The translations under genes and the position numbers were made by a program. 64,000 nucleotides of DNA from Amia ocellicauda (Eukaryota; Chordata; Actinopteri; Amiiformes; Amiidae): positions 5,453,357 to 5,517,356 of the forward strand of contig NC_089863.1 in NCBI RefSeq assembly GCF_036373705.1, in the 5' to 3' direction. Positions 1 through 12,900 of this stretch are shown piece by piece. The notes under the pieces are model-generated. The model ran no database searches and was not told where the DNA came from. It saw only the letters and a program-made list of their open reading frames with translations. The first letter of the stretch is position 1; every line of letters begins with the position of its first letter.

Positions 1-2905
1 CTGTGGGCCATGAGCACCACGAAGCAGCACTTAACCTCTGGGCCTTCACTGAGGCCGTCTCTGAATTTTTCTATTTCCAGGATGATTCTCTGTTAATGGG
101 AAGGGGGGGGGTTAATTTCTGTGCTGCATTATTGTCTGTGTGTGTGTGTGTGTCTGTGTGTGTGTGTGTGTGTGTGTATAGGGGGTCCCCCCTGCCTGAC
201 CCCCTGTGTCCACTGGGCTCAGGCTGACCACCACACTGTACTGGAAGAAGCTACTACTGACAATGGATAGATGATTGATGGTGTATAGAGACATTGTTAC
301 CTCTCCGGACAGTTTTTTTTTTTTTTGGCAGTTGAAGTTGTATCGTTTCTCCAGGAGGTCGGTTATGATCTGCAGGTTCTTTTGAGCACTAAGTCTGTGA
401 GACATCTGACACAGAATGAAAGCTTCCCGCCTTCCATTAATGTCATAGACGAAGCCCTGAAACACAAGGAGAGCAAAGGGTTTGTTCTCATGAGAAGGAT
501 TAACAGGAGACCTCCGATTGGTCAGAGTAGATATACCTTGCAGATCCTCCTCTTTCAGCACCCTCACCCCCTAGCGGTGGGATGACCTGACTTGTTTCTG
601 ATGCCCTGATATACTGACTGAACTGGGTCACGATTCTTGAAAATAAGTTGTTGTGACTACTGCAAGTCACCGGGGGTTAGGGTTGCCTACTAAGAAATTA
701 ATAATCATAATTATGATTGATTTATTATAGCTGCAAGCACGAGTCATCATTTGGCCTAGCATGCCACAGTAGTAAACAGAAAAACAGCAATATGGGTTAA
801 AAGTATCATATTGATAAGCAATAGTGTAATAGTAACATGTCGCTGACATGTGATTGGTCCACAGCAGCCATATTTGTTATCACAGTGATGTGATTTGAGC
901 CTTCACAGAGGCCCTTGCCATGTGTATGTGCACCAAGTTTCACTTCAAGCCGACAAATGGTTTCAGAGAATGCCCACAAAATGGCGGCCATTCCATGTGA
1001 CCTGTGTGACACCTACCTCATCATTGTAGCAATCCACCGTCTTCTGGGGTTTTAAGCGAGAGGAACCTGACAAAGACGGCACTGTAAGAAATCAAATCTG
1101 GCCAAGGTTCTTCATCTCATTTTAGGCAAAGAATTGGAATTGTGAAGGGAACAGGATTTTCTATCCAACTAGCTAGCAACCTGAAACAGAAGATTATATT
1201 GCCTGATTTGGGGATTCACTTGCTTGCATGTAGTGTATTTGAAATGGATTGGGGGGTCATTGAATCGAGATTGTTCTCTACCAGGAACACAAACCCTGGG
1301 ACAGAAGTCCAGTGTGGAGTCCAGATGCGATGAGGGTCTTACAAGTTACAGGGAGATTTTGGTGTCTGTGTGGAGTGTGTGGGGCTGGTCTTTGTGGAAA
1401 TACAGTCAACTTTTTTGACCCAGGGACCTGTTTGCCACCCAGATTTTGGCTGGACCCCCACCTACCAAAGGATGGTAGAGAACGGGGGGGTGCTGACAGT
1501 AAAAACATGCAAGAGCGGCACGGGGGGGATGCTGATGGTATTTTCGCCGGAGTGCCTGGCGCACCCCCTCGCGGACCCCTTGGGGTTTGGGAAACTCTGG
1601 TTTAAGGTGTTAAAGACGAGGGGGGGAACAGGACATGTTTGTGATTTTTTCAGAATGATTGGGAGATAATGCTGGAATTTACTATCAAGGACTTTTTAAA
1701 ATACTGATTTAAAGAAAAAGTTTTTACAGTGAGGCAGTGTCTCCTCAAACGTCTTTTCAAACTTTCCTTCCATCTTGAACTTAACACGCAATACACACAC
1801 ACACAACACAAACATATCAGACTACACACAACATATGCACACCACATACACACACACAACATGACTGGTAGACTATATCAGGATTATTTTTCATTCCAGC
1901 TAAGTGTGTCGGGTACTCCTTAAAAACAACTGAACTGACTCTAGTCCTTTAACACAATCATTTAAAAAGATTCAATTGAGTTTAATTAAATGTCCAATTA
2001 AGAGATTTAGCTACTGGGAGAGAACTCCTGGACCAGGACTGGAAACCACAGACTCTATGGTCAGTACATAGTTCACAGTTGGGGTCTGTCCTTCTGTGCG
2101 CTGTACTCACCTCTCCCGACTCCTTGTGCTGGGTGGGCTGTGGCACTGGCAGCAGTACTGGACAAAGCAGACCATTTTGCTTCAGCTGGAGGAAAAGGGA
2201 ACAAAACAAAATAAAATAAAACCGTACAACAGAAACTAGGCCTCAAAGCTCATTGAGAGAGACAGGGTGTGGGGGGCAGAGGGGAGTGAGATGGGGGAGA
2301 TTATAGCAGCGATTCTTGCTTGGGCACTGGACTGACCTTGACCGATGTTATAAATGGCACCGGTTGGTCTGCACTGCAGGAGATCCACAATCCACAAAAC
2401 AACAAACAACAACAGACGCAACATGCAACATATACACACCACATACAGCACACAGACACAACATATAAACACAGTGTGCGTGGTGGACTATATCAGCAGT
2501 ATTTCTCATTCCAGCAAAGTTTGTCGGGTAGTGGCAGTTGTCTCCTCTGCCCCCCGTACCCACCCACCCTCCAGTAACCCAGACCACTGGTTGGCCACCC
2601 CTGATAAAGGGCTGCTCATACACACCTTTCTGGATCTTGGACACGAAGGGCTGCAGCAGAGCGATCATATCGGGGTCCCTTCTGGGGATCAGCTGCATAA
2701 TCTGCTGCACCGCCTTCACTGAGTCCTCCAGCCCGTAGTGGGAGATGATCAGCTGGGGCATATCTGTCTTGAGAGCGGCCTCCTTCTTCCCCATCCGGAT
2801 CTTTGTGAGATGAAGCAGACACTTCCTATACTCGTCTTCCTTTAACTCCTCCATAATGTTGCCCAGAGCCAGGAGCCACTTTTTCTGGTCGATGCGCGAC
2901 GACAT
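1..2905 (-). CDS. PYD plus caspase-like gene, unit 1 (5' part; runs off the left edge)
   Basis: Probable inflammasome-type protease gene: an N-terminal pyrin domain followed by a caspase fold, the layout known for fish 'caspy'-type caspases. Exons inferred on the minus strand are 2905-2626 (PYD, ends in phase 1), 2185-2111 (25-codon linker, phase 1 to 1), 1066-1017 (linker, phase 1 to 0), 456-301 (start of the p20 subunit, 52 codons) and 89-1 (p20 up to the catalytic histidine, motif CFVVLMAH). Each listed exon has AG and GT borders and the phases join, except that the step into 456-301 may need one more small exon near 590-545. The p20 exon carries a run of 14 A. The active-site cysteine exon and p10 lie outside the window. 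Family call by motif only; a decayed copy cannot be excluded. Confidence 0.62.
138..178. repeat. (TG)n microsatellite in caspase-like intron
   Basis: TG/TC dinucleotide run between exons 456-301 and 89-1 of the caspase-like gene. A matching run lies at 33664-33712 in the second unit. Confidence 0.9.
2626..2905 (-). CDS. Pyrin-domain exon 1 (PYD1)
   Basis: Start codon at 2905 opens a 93-residue death-fold domain. It shows the PYD pattern: W/L-rich helix 1, an E-L-K-E-D-E-Y turn, basic helix 2, M-P-Q-L-I-I-S-H-Y-G-L-E, then the helix-5 stretch Q-Q-I-M-Q-L-I-P-R. The exon ends with a strong donor (AAAG|GTGTGT). PYDs bind other PYDs to build inflammasome filaments. Related PYD exons occur at 24888, 44529 and 59670 on the same strand, so this is one member of a local duplicated set. 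The A/T-rich 5' flank (2940-3320) is shared with the copies at 24.9 and 44.5 kb. Confidence 0.8.
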
Positions 2906-2939
2906 TCCTGTACCCGTACGAGTCAGTAAATATTTTATT

Positions 2940-3330
2940 GATGGCTGACCTGACCAGAGGGGCGGGACTGTATTTGCATGTTAGCTATACATTTAACTCC
3001 ACATTTAACATTTATATTTAACTTTTACATTTATATTTAGCATTTATATTTATATTTAGCATGTAGATTTAACATTCATATTTAGACAAAATATTTATTT
3101 CATAGTTAAATGTTTAGTTTGCAAATCCCATATTTAGGATTTAGCTAAATATTTATTTTATTTTTTCAAAAACAGAGATTTAGTATTTATTGCAATATTT
3201 ATTGAAAAAAACCCGAAATATTTATAAATGTGGAAAAAAACGGCTTAAGTATTTACTAAATGTGGGAAAAAACACTAGATGTAAGTTAAATCTGACAAAA
3301 ACACTGACTGACAAAAAGTGTGCGGCCCAT
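2940..3330. repeat. A/T-rich degenerate repeat upstream of PYD1
   Basis: Many imperfect TTTAACATTTATATTTA-like steps, followed by a block (3110-3180) holding CCCATATTTAGGATTTAGC. The same block lies upstream of the PYD exons at 44.5 kb (44560-44880) and 24.9 kb (25200-25700), so the PYD duplications carried their 5' flank along. Confidence 0.7.
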
Positions 3331-3357
3331 AATAAAAACAATAATACTATTATTATC

Positions 3358-5150
3358 AGAGGTGGAAAGAGTACTGAAAAATCCTACTGAAGCTTTGATG
3401 TAATTTTACAGAAGTAGAAGTAAAAATATGGTCTCAAATTAGCACCTTAAGTAACAAATTCAAAACAAAATATATCGTAAACGTGACAAAATGGATGTTG
3501 AGATCAAAAATAAAACAATTGAATGCAAAATGTATATAATTGTAAACACAAATAATATCAAAACCAAAACAAAAAAACTTGAAAGCAAATAATTTTAAAT
3601 CGAGAGCAAAACTCAGATTAATTGATTGATTGATTGATTGATTGATTTCACTCACGCATGCCTGGTGCGCTGCCTGTGGTTACGATGCTGTGATCTTTGA
3701 TTTCAGCTGGGCTGCTCAGCATTTTTATACATGCCACAGAGCATGATAGGATGTTAATTGCTTAATTGTATCATGCAGTGCATCTGCATTCGTTATGTTC
3801 CTCCACTCATTTATTCAGGTTTTTCCTTTAATTTGTCAACCGTCTGTGTGTTATATATATATAATCAGCAACAGTAATTTAGAACAATAATAATAAAAAA
3901 CAAACTTTTTCAATTCAGTTAAATGTTCGATTTTATTTGTTATTTTTCTTCACACACTTGTCTCCAAATGAATAACCTTTTTTGTCAAAAATAGAAGAAT
4001 TATTTTAACACTGCCAGCCAGGAAATTAACAATAACAATGTACTATCAGTAAATTAACAATGGCTTATTAAATACACCTTAATGGACTTGAAGTAGTTCA
4101 AGTAGATTTACATTAACAGTTTTTCTGTAGTTGTCATCATTGAATTCAAAGGAACATTAAGCTGGTGTATAAGTCGGTATGCACATATCTTAGCAGACAT
4201 ATAGAATTATAAAACAAAGAATCAGTTTAAAAAAGCATGGAACTGAAATATAGCCTATTATGCAACGTTAAAGCGCTTTGAAATGGCTCGGTGTTACAGC
4301 CTGCGTACATCAATGCAGAAATTGCGCTTTTCAACACTACAGTGACCTATAATAGAAAATAATTATCATTCATGATCAGACAGGTGACTGATCAAAACAT
4401 TGATCCAGAGACCTGGGTTTGCAACAAGGTCAAGATTGAATTCCAAAGGAAAGTTAGAAACTTGCTGAGCCCATGAGAAGACAGACCTGCTAGAGCAGGT
4501 GCAGATCTGCTAAAACATAAATAGATTTATAACGTATTCATTTTGAGGATTTTACAGCTGAAACGCTGTATAGGTAGCTTATTTAATTCAAACATTTAGT
4601 AACATAAGAACGGATAAATACACACACGCAGAGATATTAACTGTATGCTGTCCTTTTGTTTTTGATGATACTTGAATTAATTTTGGTTTGGCGAAGACAA
4701 ATAAATAAAAAATTCGCGACGCCGTGTTTAAATTCGATATTCGAAATCAAACGCTCGTTTCGATCGATCTTATATTCGGATTAAAAAATGTACAATCCTA
4801 ATCACTAATACTGCTGAACTGGATGACTGACTTCAGATCTTTGATTAATTGACTGACCAACCGTAACCATCAGCCACACAAATTGGTTGCCCTGTTGAGT
4901 GTTGTGGGCGGAATGCTTGAAATCTGAAAGTATTGCTCCTTCATTTATTGGTCTATTTATCAGTCCGTCACCCACAATTTTTCCCCGTACAGCCTACAAA
5001 ATTTGTACTCTGTGGCGAATGCCTTTTAAAAAGTAGCAAAGCACAGTACTTAACTTAAAACATACTCAAGTAAAAGTCAAATTGTCAAATTTGAAAAATA
5101 CTCAAAAAAGTATAAGTACGCGAAAAGCTACTCAATTACAGGAACGAGAT
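3358..5150. repeat. Non-coding region with dispersed repeat pieces
   Basis: No coding signal. It starts with the widespread fish repeat head CAGAGGTGGAAAGAGTACT (also at 10445 and 50449), probably the end of a hAT-type element, and holds an (ATTG)n run near 3620-3645. Bases 4430-4990 match 51890-52470. Bases 5030-5140 again resemble the CTCAAGTAAAAGT repeat. Confidence 0.5.
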
Positions 5151-5229
5151 TATTATACATACATACATGTATACATGCAAATTGCACGGATCACGGCAAC
5201 GCCATATCCTGAAACAAAATAAACTACAA

Positions 5230-5780
5230 TAGACTATTTCAGTGCTCATTATTGCTGCTATTCAGCCTGTTCAGTTGGAAGTCTAAAGCACAACACTGTA
5301 TTGTTCATTTCCCGTCCTTACCTGCAATGTGTCCTGTAGCCTCTTTCTGCACCTTTAACAGTCAGTCAAGGGATTGGGCTGTAAATCAGGCTTTAATGCA
5401 CTTGGTATCCGGCGGCTACAGGTGCCTGTCGTGCGCACAATGTGAGAAGTTTGAAGCGGGTCAATACTGCACCTCTGAGGACTGCGAGCTTCCACTTTCG
5501 ATTCCGCAGTCTTGGGATTTTTTATGAAAAGTAGTCGGCGGAAACAATCTGCTTCAAACCTGTTTAAATGTATAGAAATAATTGGGATGCAGTGTCAGAG
5601 GATTGCTGTTGACGGGGTTCTGCTTTTAACATGAAACACGATCCCAGAAATCACCTCCACCAGATATACCCATATCGATTAGAAATAAACACGTATCATT
5701 GTGTTAATATCTATAGTACATTGATTTCTATATAGTAATTCATTTTAAACCATTGTTTGTTTAGCCTGTAATAGAGAAAT
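5230..5780. repeat. Dispersed repeat block, three copies in window
   Basis: A roughly 180-550 bp block beginning AGTGCTCATTATTGCTGCTA is nearly identical at 5240-5780, 44970-45440 and 29998-30175. It contains an open frame of 91 codons without recognisable domains. The copy at 45 kb lacks about 75 bp of the middle. Identity is high enough to suggest recent copying; the element class is not recognised. Confidence 0.7.
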
Positions 5781-6937
5781 ATCGCGATCGCCCTCTCTAT
5801 ACGGTTATAAAACCCAAACACAGAGACGCGCACAGAAGAAATCACGGATCTGATATTTTCTGCTTATCTGGCAGAAAAAAAGAAAGACCCCGAGCTACCA
5901 AGAAGGAGAATCAGAGACACAAACGGGGGGCACAAACTCCCATTTAAAGACAGGGGTCTCAGACGCCAATACATATTAAAGTGCTGTGTTGCATTCTGAG
6001 CATTTCCTTCATTGAAATGCCCAGAATGCAGCACAGGACTCAAAGAGCAGATTACCTAGAAACCTGGCTGGTCACAGCTACATTTGTTTTGCATTTTAAA
6101 ATAACTGACTGAAACAGACTACTTCACTGAGATAAATTAACCTGATAATTAGCTCCTACACTTTCGCTCAAAATAATAATGGTGCTTTATTAATATGCAC
6201 TGCAAACAATAGTACAATTAGAATAATAATAATTGTTACAATATATTACTTTCCATGTATTCCATTAATACTAATCATAATAATATTTCCTTTGATCATC
6301 TGCAGACACTAATACGTTAACGTCGTTAATTACTCGCCCAACATTGCTCGGCTGTTCGGAGGCAGGATGTTGGGCTGATCAGAATGACTTGTTTTTTGCG
6401 CAGTCATTCAGCAACCGGATACATTTTTACAGAAGTGTAGGGATAATTAACGTTAATTTATTTCAATTAAGCAGCTAATTTTAAATGCCGTTCTGTCTCG
6501 AACTAGTGCGCTTAACTTGAAACCCACAATAAACGGACCAGTTATCTTGCACTTTTAAAATGTGACCATTTCAGGATATATTATTTCAGACACTAGCGTT
6601 TGCACATAATCTAATGGCCGTGTTTCCGACTTTTTTGTGGTGGAGCGTCACATATTCTTCTAACTTGTGCAAATAAGTAATGCATGAATAATCACATTGC
6701 AGCATCATTGAGAACCAGTCAGCAGGTCATTCATTCTGTCTTTGCTCCTTAGCATTTGGTTGGCTAGTTATCTGCTGACATGGTATGCTGTGTTGATTTC
6801 AAAACTGCTGATTCCCAGTGCAAATGAGTTCGATAATCAATAGCTTGTTGCATCACTGGACACAAGTGAGGTGAAATTATGAATAATGTCTGATACTTGC
6901 CTCTACCTTGCGCCTTCTTGTCCTCGTCCTTCTTCTG

Positions 6938-6994
<57 letters not shown>

Positions 6995-7600
6995 GCTTCT
7001 CACCAGCCCCTCCCCAACAGTTTACGTTTTTACACGTGCTCACACTACACCTCTCTCACTCCGCTCTGAGCCGACATATTGTGCGCATATTAATATTATT
7101 TATGTCATATTTTAGGGACTCTCTGATATTCTGCGGCGCTACCGTCTAGTTCGCCTGTACGTCGGGACTGCCTGACGTTACATTAGAGGTTAAAGCGAGA
7201 TACATATAACGTACTGATACGTAAAACACACTGATATCTACAAGACGTTAAAGCGTGTCTAAAGGAATGTGTTGCTGCTTTCAGAGCACGTTTATGAAAA
7301 TGACCTCGATTAAGAATATGAGGGAGCATAAGGAATTAATCTGATGTGTAAACTACCAGTCAACTAATAAATACATAAAATGTAATTAGAAAGCCATAGC
7401 AAGTTTAAAGTCACGAAACTCTAGGGGAATAATCAGTTTCACAAGCAGATTAGCAGTACCAAGATAGAGGAAATTATGCAACCCCGATAAACTGGGGTCT
7501 CTATATTGGAGACCTTACAAACGGTGCAAATGTCAGCCATGATGAATTACATATAATAGACATGCCTTTTATCGGGAGGATCTCTGATGTTGTGCGAACG
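5781..7600. other. Non-coding interval, includes (CT)n
   Basis: No exon-like frame recognised. It contains a (CT)n microsatellite at about 6940-6991 and A/T-rich sequence. No repeat family was identified apart from simple sequence. Confidence 0.5.
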
Positions 7601-7604
7601 ACAC

Positions 7605-7900
7605 AGATAAGAACATAAGAACATCAGAAAGTTTACAAACGAGAGGAGGCCAAGGATCCTATCCAGTCTGTTTTTAAATGTTCCCAAACTTGCAGCTTCT
7701 ACCACATCGCTGGGGAGTTTGTTCAGATTGTGACGCCTCTCTGTGTGAAGAAGTGTCTCCTGTTTTCTGTCTTGAATGCCTTGAAGCCCAATTTCCATTT
7801 GTGTCCCCGGGTGCGTGTGTCCCTGCTGATCTGGAAAAGCTCCTCTGGTTTGATGTGGTCGATGACCGATTTATTCCACATCATGAATGTCTGATATGCA
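7605..7900 (-). mobile_element. CR1/L2-like LINE, 3' fragment
   Basis: On the minus strand the frame encodes the typical C-terminal tail of CR1/L2/Rex-type ORF2 proteins (...NKLPSDVVEAASLGTFKNRLD). It is followed by the 3' sequence containing AAAGTTTACAAACGAGAGGAGGCC, the terminal segment of this fish LINE group. The same terminal segment is at 34010-34040. Strongly 5'-truncated and not functional. Confidence 0.7.
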
Positions 7901-8079
7901 CATTATGAATCGTATCCTGATTTAACCGATGGTGCTCTTTATAAATAGTCACACAACATTTTGAACGGACAGATGTTGAGGTGCACAATGCTGAAGTGAT
8001 GGTTGAGTCAGGAATCATTTTTATAAGTTTAGATTCAGAAATGTATCCAGACTGAATGTACTTTGTATTGGTCATGCAC

Positions 8080-8400
8080 AAAATACATTGAAAATTGATT
8101 GGATGTTCAAATGGAATCGATGTGGAATTTTAAACGGTGAATCAACGTTGGATCAACTTCGAATAATCTACGTTGATTCCAGGTTAGACAGGCAACGTTG
8201 AAATTTCATTGAAAATTGGTTGTATTTGCAAACGGAATCGACGTTGAATTTTCAATGTATATTCAACGTTGAAATATGACGTTGAAACAACGTTGTTTCT
8301 AATGTAATCTAATGTAAACAACATTGAAATTTACTTGCAAATTGGTTGGATTTGCAAATGGAATCAATGTCAATTGTCAACATTCCTTCAACATCAATTA
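8080..8400. repeat. Degenerate CAACGTTGAA repeat
   Basis: About ten imperfect copies of a self-complementary core (CAACGTTGA) with spacers such as AATTGGTTGGATTTGCAAA. The palindromic core makes each copy a small inverted repeat. This kind of repeat is common in fish genomes; no coding content. Confidence 0.7.
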
Positions 8401-8879
8401 GCAAATGCAAACAAACAGAAAGAGAGAGAGAGAGAGTGATGACTGAGTTAATCTGGGGGAAGAAGAAAAGAAAACAACTAAAATACACTTTCTTGGTGTT
8501 AACTATACAGAAACAGTAGAGGAAAAAACACTGTACAGCTTCAGGATGAACCTAGAATGAAAACTCCAAATATCGTTTTTGTGGCTGACATTGTCATGTG
8601 TTAGAAGAAAGACAGAACCCTGTACACATTGTGTAGAAAATAACACAAAATGTGTCATAGGACTATTAACACATTATTTGTGTAAAATTTCTACACTGTA
8701 TATTAAACCTGAAAAACAGATTTTAAAAATGCTATCAATCTTTTTAAAACTAGTTCCATGCAAGTTAAAGAGCACTTTTATACACACCCACAACATGTTT
8801 TATACATGTCTCCAGCTGAATTAAAGTTGAAGTGAAAAAAAAATATATATGCAAATTTTTCAAATTTCTAATATCATCA

Positions 8880-9560
8880 ACGGTCACTCATAAAAGGTTC
8901 TCTTCTGACCTAGGTGAGGTGTATTTTTTAAAAGGCCCGGGAAGAGGACCAAGGTAAAGAACCAACTGTCTCACAGGAATCATGCCACTGTTTTGCTCTT
9001 TTTCTATTTTATTCAATATATTTTAACAAAACTGAACAACACAATATTCTACAGGTTTCAATACAAGCCTCTACAATAGGGTGCCTAAGGCCACGTTAAT
9101 TATGACTGTGCTGGACAACAATGATTTGCTCTGTTGAAGGAACTGGGTGGTGGGTCCGAATGGAAGTCGTATTAAAATGTTTGATATCATTTTTAGTTTT
9201 CGATATGTCTTACTATTAGGATGAAAAGGTGTGTGTCTGCCCGATAAAGATTAATAACTAGTGACATCAAAGTAAAAAGCTGATGTAGAATCAGTGTAAA
9301 AAGTTTAATGCACAACTGTGCGTGTGTGTGGGGGTGTTGGCTGCTTAACACAATTACAATCATCATCCTCACAAATGGAGCAATTTATTCCAGTTTATTG
9401 TTGTAGACCTTAGGGAAGGATATTGTAGGTTCTGAAAAGAAAGTTTCAGAGCACTACTGCACTATACTTCTACATATTGTACAACACTATACCGTACTTT
9501 TATTACACTACTGAAAAAAACAGTAATTATTAATATTAATATTATCATTACAGGGATAAT
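8880..9560. repeat. Duplicated non-coding block (pairs with 48983-49600)
   Basis: Near-identical to 48983-49600, including the motif AAAGGCCCGGGAAGAGGACC and a TG run (expanded to about 90 bp in the second copy). It anchors the segmental duplication between units 1 and 2, upstream of zinc-finger exon 1 in both. Confidence 0.8.
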
Positions 9561-9916
9561 ACAGGGATGTTAAGGTACAAGCAAATTTAGCTGATGTGAA
9601 AACAGCTGTTCTACGAGATAAGCTGTTACACAAACATCCTCTTTCGGCGACAGTTTCTGGTTTTCCTGTTTTTGACCGACACGTGCTGCAGACATCGGAT
9701 GTGTCCGCTTCCCCGACGGGAGGATCCTAACAGCAAACAGCCGCGACAGGACCCCGGCAGCACACACTTCTGCCCAGGACTGCATACAAGCTGCGAAACC
9801 AACATCCATAGAAGCGGTAGCATCCTGTTGTTGGAGAGACCGGCTGTGACTCCCCAGAGTGACCGTCTTGTGACAAACAGTGTCTGCGCACTGAGCCGCC
9901 CAGCAGCCCGAGCAGC

Positions 9917-12900
9917 ATGTCTCTGTCCCAGCGCTTCACACAGCGCCTGTCCTCGGCTCTGGCCGAGCTGATGAGAGCCGCTCAGTGTGCGGCGCGGAAG
10001 GCGCTGGCAGAGACGCTGGCGGAGCACCGAGAGGAGATGAGCCGAAGGCGGCGAGAGACCGAGAGGCTGCGCTGGAGGCTGCGGGAGCTGCGGGCGGCGA
10101 AGCGGAGTTTGAGAAGCGGCGGACACGGAGGAGGAGAGACCCCGGGAGCTGCCCTAGGTAACTTGTTCATTGTGTTCATGTCCGCTGGTTAAAGAGACGC
10201 GATGCGCAGACGCGATGGGCTGGATCTTATTCTGTGACGCATCTGTGCGGCTTCTCATCAGGGCTGAAAATGCGCATCCGCTCGTTTCATATTAAAACCG
10301 CTGTGAGAGGATGAAGCAATGAAAACGAAAGCAAACGTAGCGCGCCTGCGCAGTGAGGTGACGCTGCTCTTCCAGCTGCAGTGCGCGTCTCTCCTCTGCG
10401 TTTCCTCAGACAAACTGAGGCGCCGTCAGGGACATAATTGACCAGAGGTGGAAAGAGTACTGAAGTCCTACTCAAGTAGAAGTACTGTTACTTTGATTCA
10501 ATTTTACTCAAGTAGAATAAGAGAACGGATATAAAAACTACTCAAGTTAAAGTAAAAAGTAGCTCATTTAAAAAGTACTCCGAATACAAGTTACTTAGTT
10601 ACTTTCATCAAAGCATTATCACATGATCTCCAAGCAATCACTAACACTAAATATACAGACGGGTGACAAATGAAAGGAAAAACAACATGCAGTGTCTCAG
10701 TGAGGTGTTGGGCACCACGAGCCCCAGAACAGCTTCAATGCTCTTGGCACAGATTCTACGAGTCTCTGGACTCTACTGGAGGGATGAACACCATTCTTCC
10801 AAAAGATATTCCCTCATTTGGGGTTTGGTTGATGGTGGTGGAGAGCGCTGTCTAACATGTCAGCCCAAAATCTCCCATAGGTGTTCAATTGGGTTGAGAT
10901 CTGGTGACTGCAAAGGCCATAGCATATGAGTCACATCATTTTCATACTCATCACACCATTCAGTGACCCTCGTGCCCTGTGGATGGGGGTATTGTCATCC
11001 TGGAAGAGACCACTCCCATCAGGATAGAAATGTGTCACCATACGATAATGGTGGTCACTCAGAAGAACTCTGTAATGATTTGCAGTGACCCTTCCCTATA
11101 ATCAACCAATCAATTATTTGTAGCCACAGAGCACTTTACAGAGTGGTAAACATACAACAAATGTATAGCAAAATAAAATACAAAAATACAATAAAGTAAA
11201 ATAAATATAGACCTGGCAACAGTTTACATGATCTAAAATAAAGTAAGTGAACATTTAAATAAATAAACCATTTAGGCACGGAGGAGCGAAAAAAAAAAAA
11301 AAACTCCTATGGATGGTATGTAGCAGAGAATGAATCTCTGGGGGTCCACGGCCTAGGCCTAATGGTTGCCTCCCCGACTGGCAGACTGATTTTGCGTTTG
11401 CCGTTGATGTCATGGGTCTCCTGAATGAACTGAATTGTAAACTACAAGGAAGGGGGCTTTTTGCTCATGACATGTACTGCCTTGTCAAAGCCTTCATGGC
11501 AATGTTGCTACTTTTTCCCGTTAAATTGAAGGCAAGTCACACCTCCCAACATTGCAACAGATTACGATATCTGATGTGAACCGGGAAAGATATGCATCTC
11601 TCAATGAACAGAACTTTCAAAAGATCAAGGTCCATGCTCAAAAGATGCTTGTACTGTTTGGTTCAACCTACATATGCGAACAGACATTTATAGTGATGAA
11701 ATTCAATAAATCAAAGAACAGATCCTCCATTAGTGACGACCACCTTGCAGCAGTGCTGTGCATTGCAACATCGGAAATGACACCTGACCTCACACCTCCC
11801 TTGTTAATGTCCAAGAGAGACTCTCTACTTCACATTGAATAAGTAAAAGTTTGAAGTTAGATCTATTGTACACGTTCTAACATAAATATCAGTGTAAATA
11901 TGGTAAAAATAAAAAATTATAATAATAATTCATGACAAAACAGATATGTGGCCTGCGATGCCATACTGACATTCATAGTGTAGCGTAAGGTACACTTATA
12001 AATTTCAATTAAAGAAGTGAATTTATAGTATCACCTTATCACGAATCCTGGAATCTTGTAGAACTCAATTTCTGTAATAATTGGACGCAGACACCAATTC
12101 CAAAGATATAAATTGTCAAATTTATTCAAAACAAAGACTAAATGTAGCACTACACTAATTATACAAAAGGGAAAAACTAATTAAAATTCAACTCTAGATC
12201 AACAAATCAAAGACAAATCACTTCCGTGACCAAATCAAAGACCATGGGATCGCATATGATAACACAAATCGTTAAACAAAAAAGGTTATAAACACATTGA
12301 CTACAATACCGGTTAGTAAGACGAAGGTGAGTCTCTCGTTAGTATTATTAGTCAGACATTAAATAACTACGTAGGTTAGTATTTATGTCAGGTAACTTCT
12401 CGTTATATATATATCAGTCTCATTTACGTTTAGGTGCCGAGAAAGATCCTATCATTACTTGTTACCACAATTTCCCTTAACTGATTATTATTCAATGATT
12501 AAGGATAGGCAGGGCCACCAATCTAATGTCTATTAACTTGTGTCAATTTCAGACTAAACAGTTAAACAGGAATGAGAAGATATTTCTCGGCGTTGACAGA
12601 TTTTATTTCTAAAATTATCAACAAAACAGTTTAATGCAACACACATTTATATTTAAGAAAACTAAATGATATTACACATTCTAGAGTTATGAATCACAGA
12701 TTAATCGCAGAGAGGCCTCTCTGGCTTCGGGCTCAGATAACAGCACACGGCACGAGGTCCGTGTGGTTTGGAACAAAGGCAGTCCGGTTCGGCTTTGTCC
12801 AAGAACTTCCACTCAGTCGATGCACCTGGAAGTTGGGGTTTCGCGAAAGTAGAGTCGTTTCCAAACAGATTTTCCACTGGTTTGAAGGCTCCAAGGTTGT

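Noticed and set aside
1..227. Plus-strand 74-codon frame starting MGHEHHEAALNLW
   Set aside because: It is the antisense shadow of the minus-strand caspase exon 89-1 and runs into a TG microsatellite.
112..567. Single 151-codon minus-strand ORF as one continuous protein
   Set aside because: The middle (456-301) fits a caspase exon with AG and GT borders; the flanking parts of the ORF read through intron and microsatellite.
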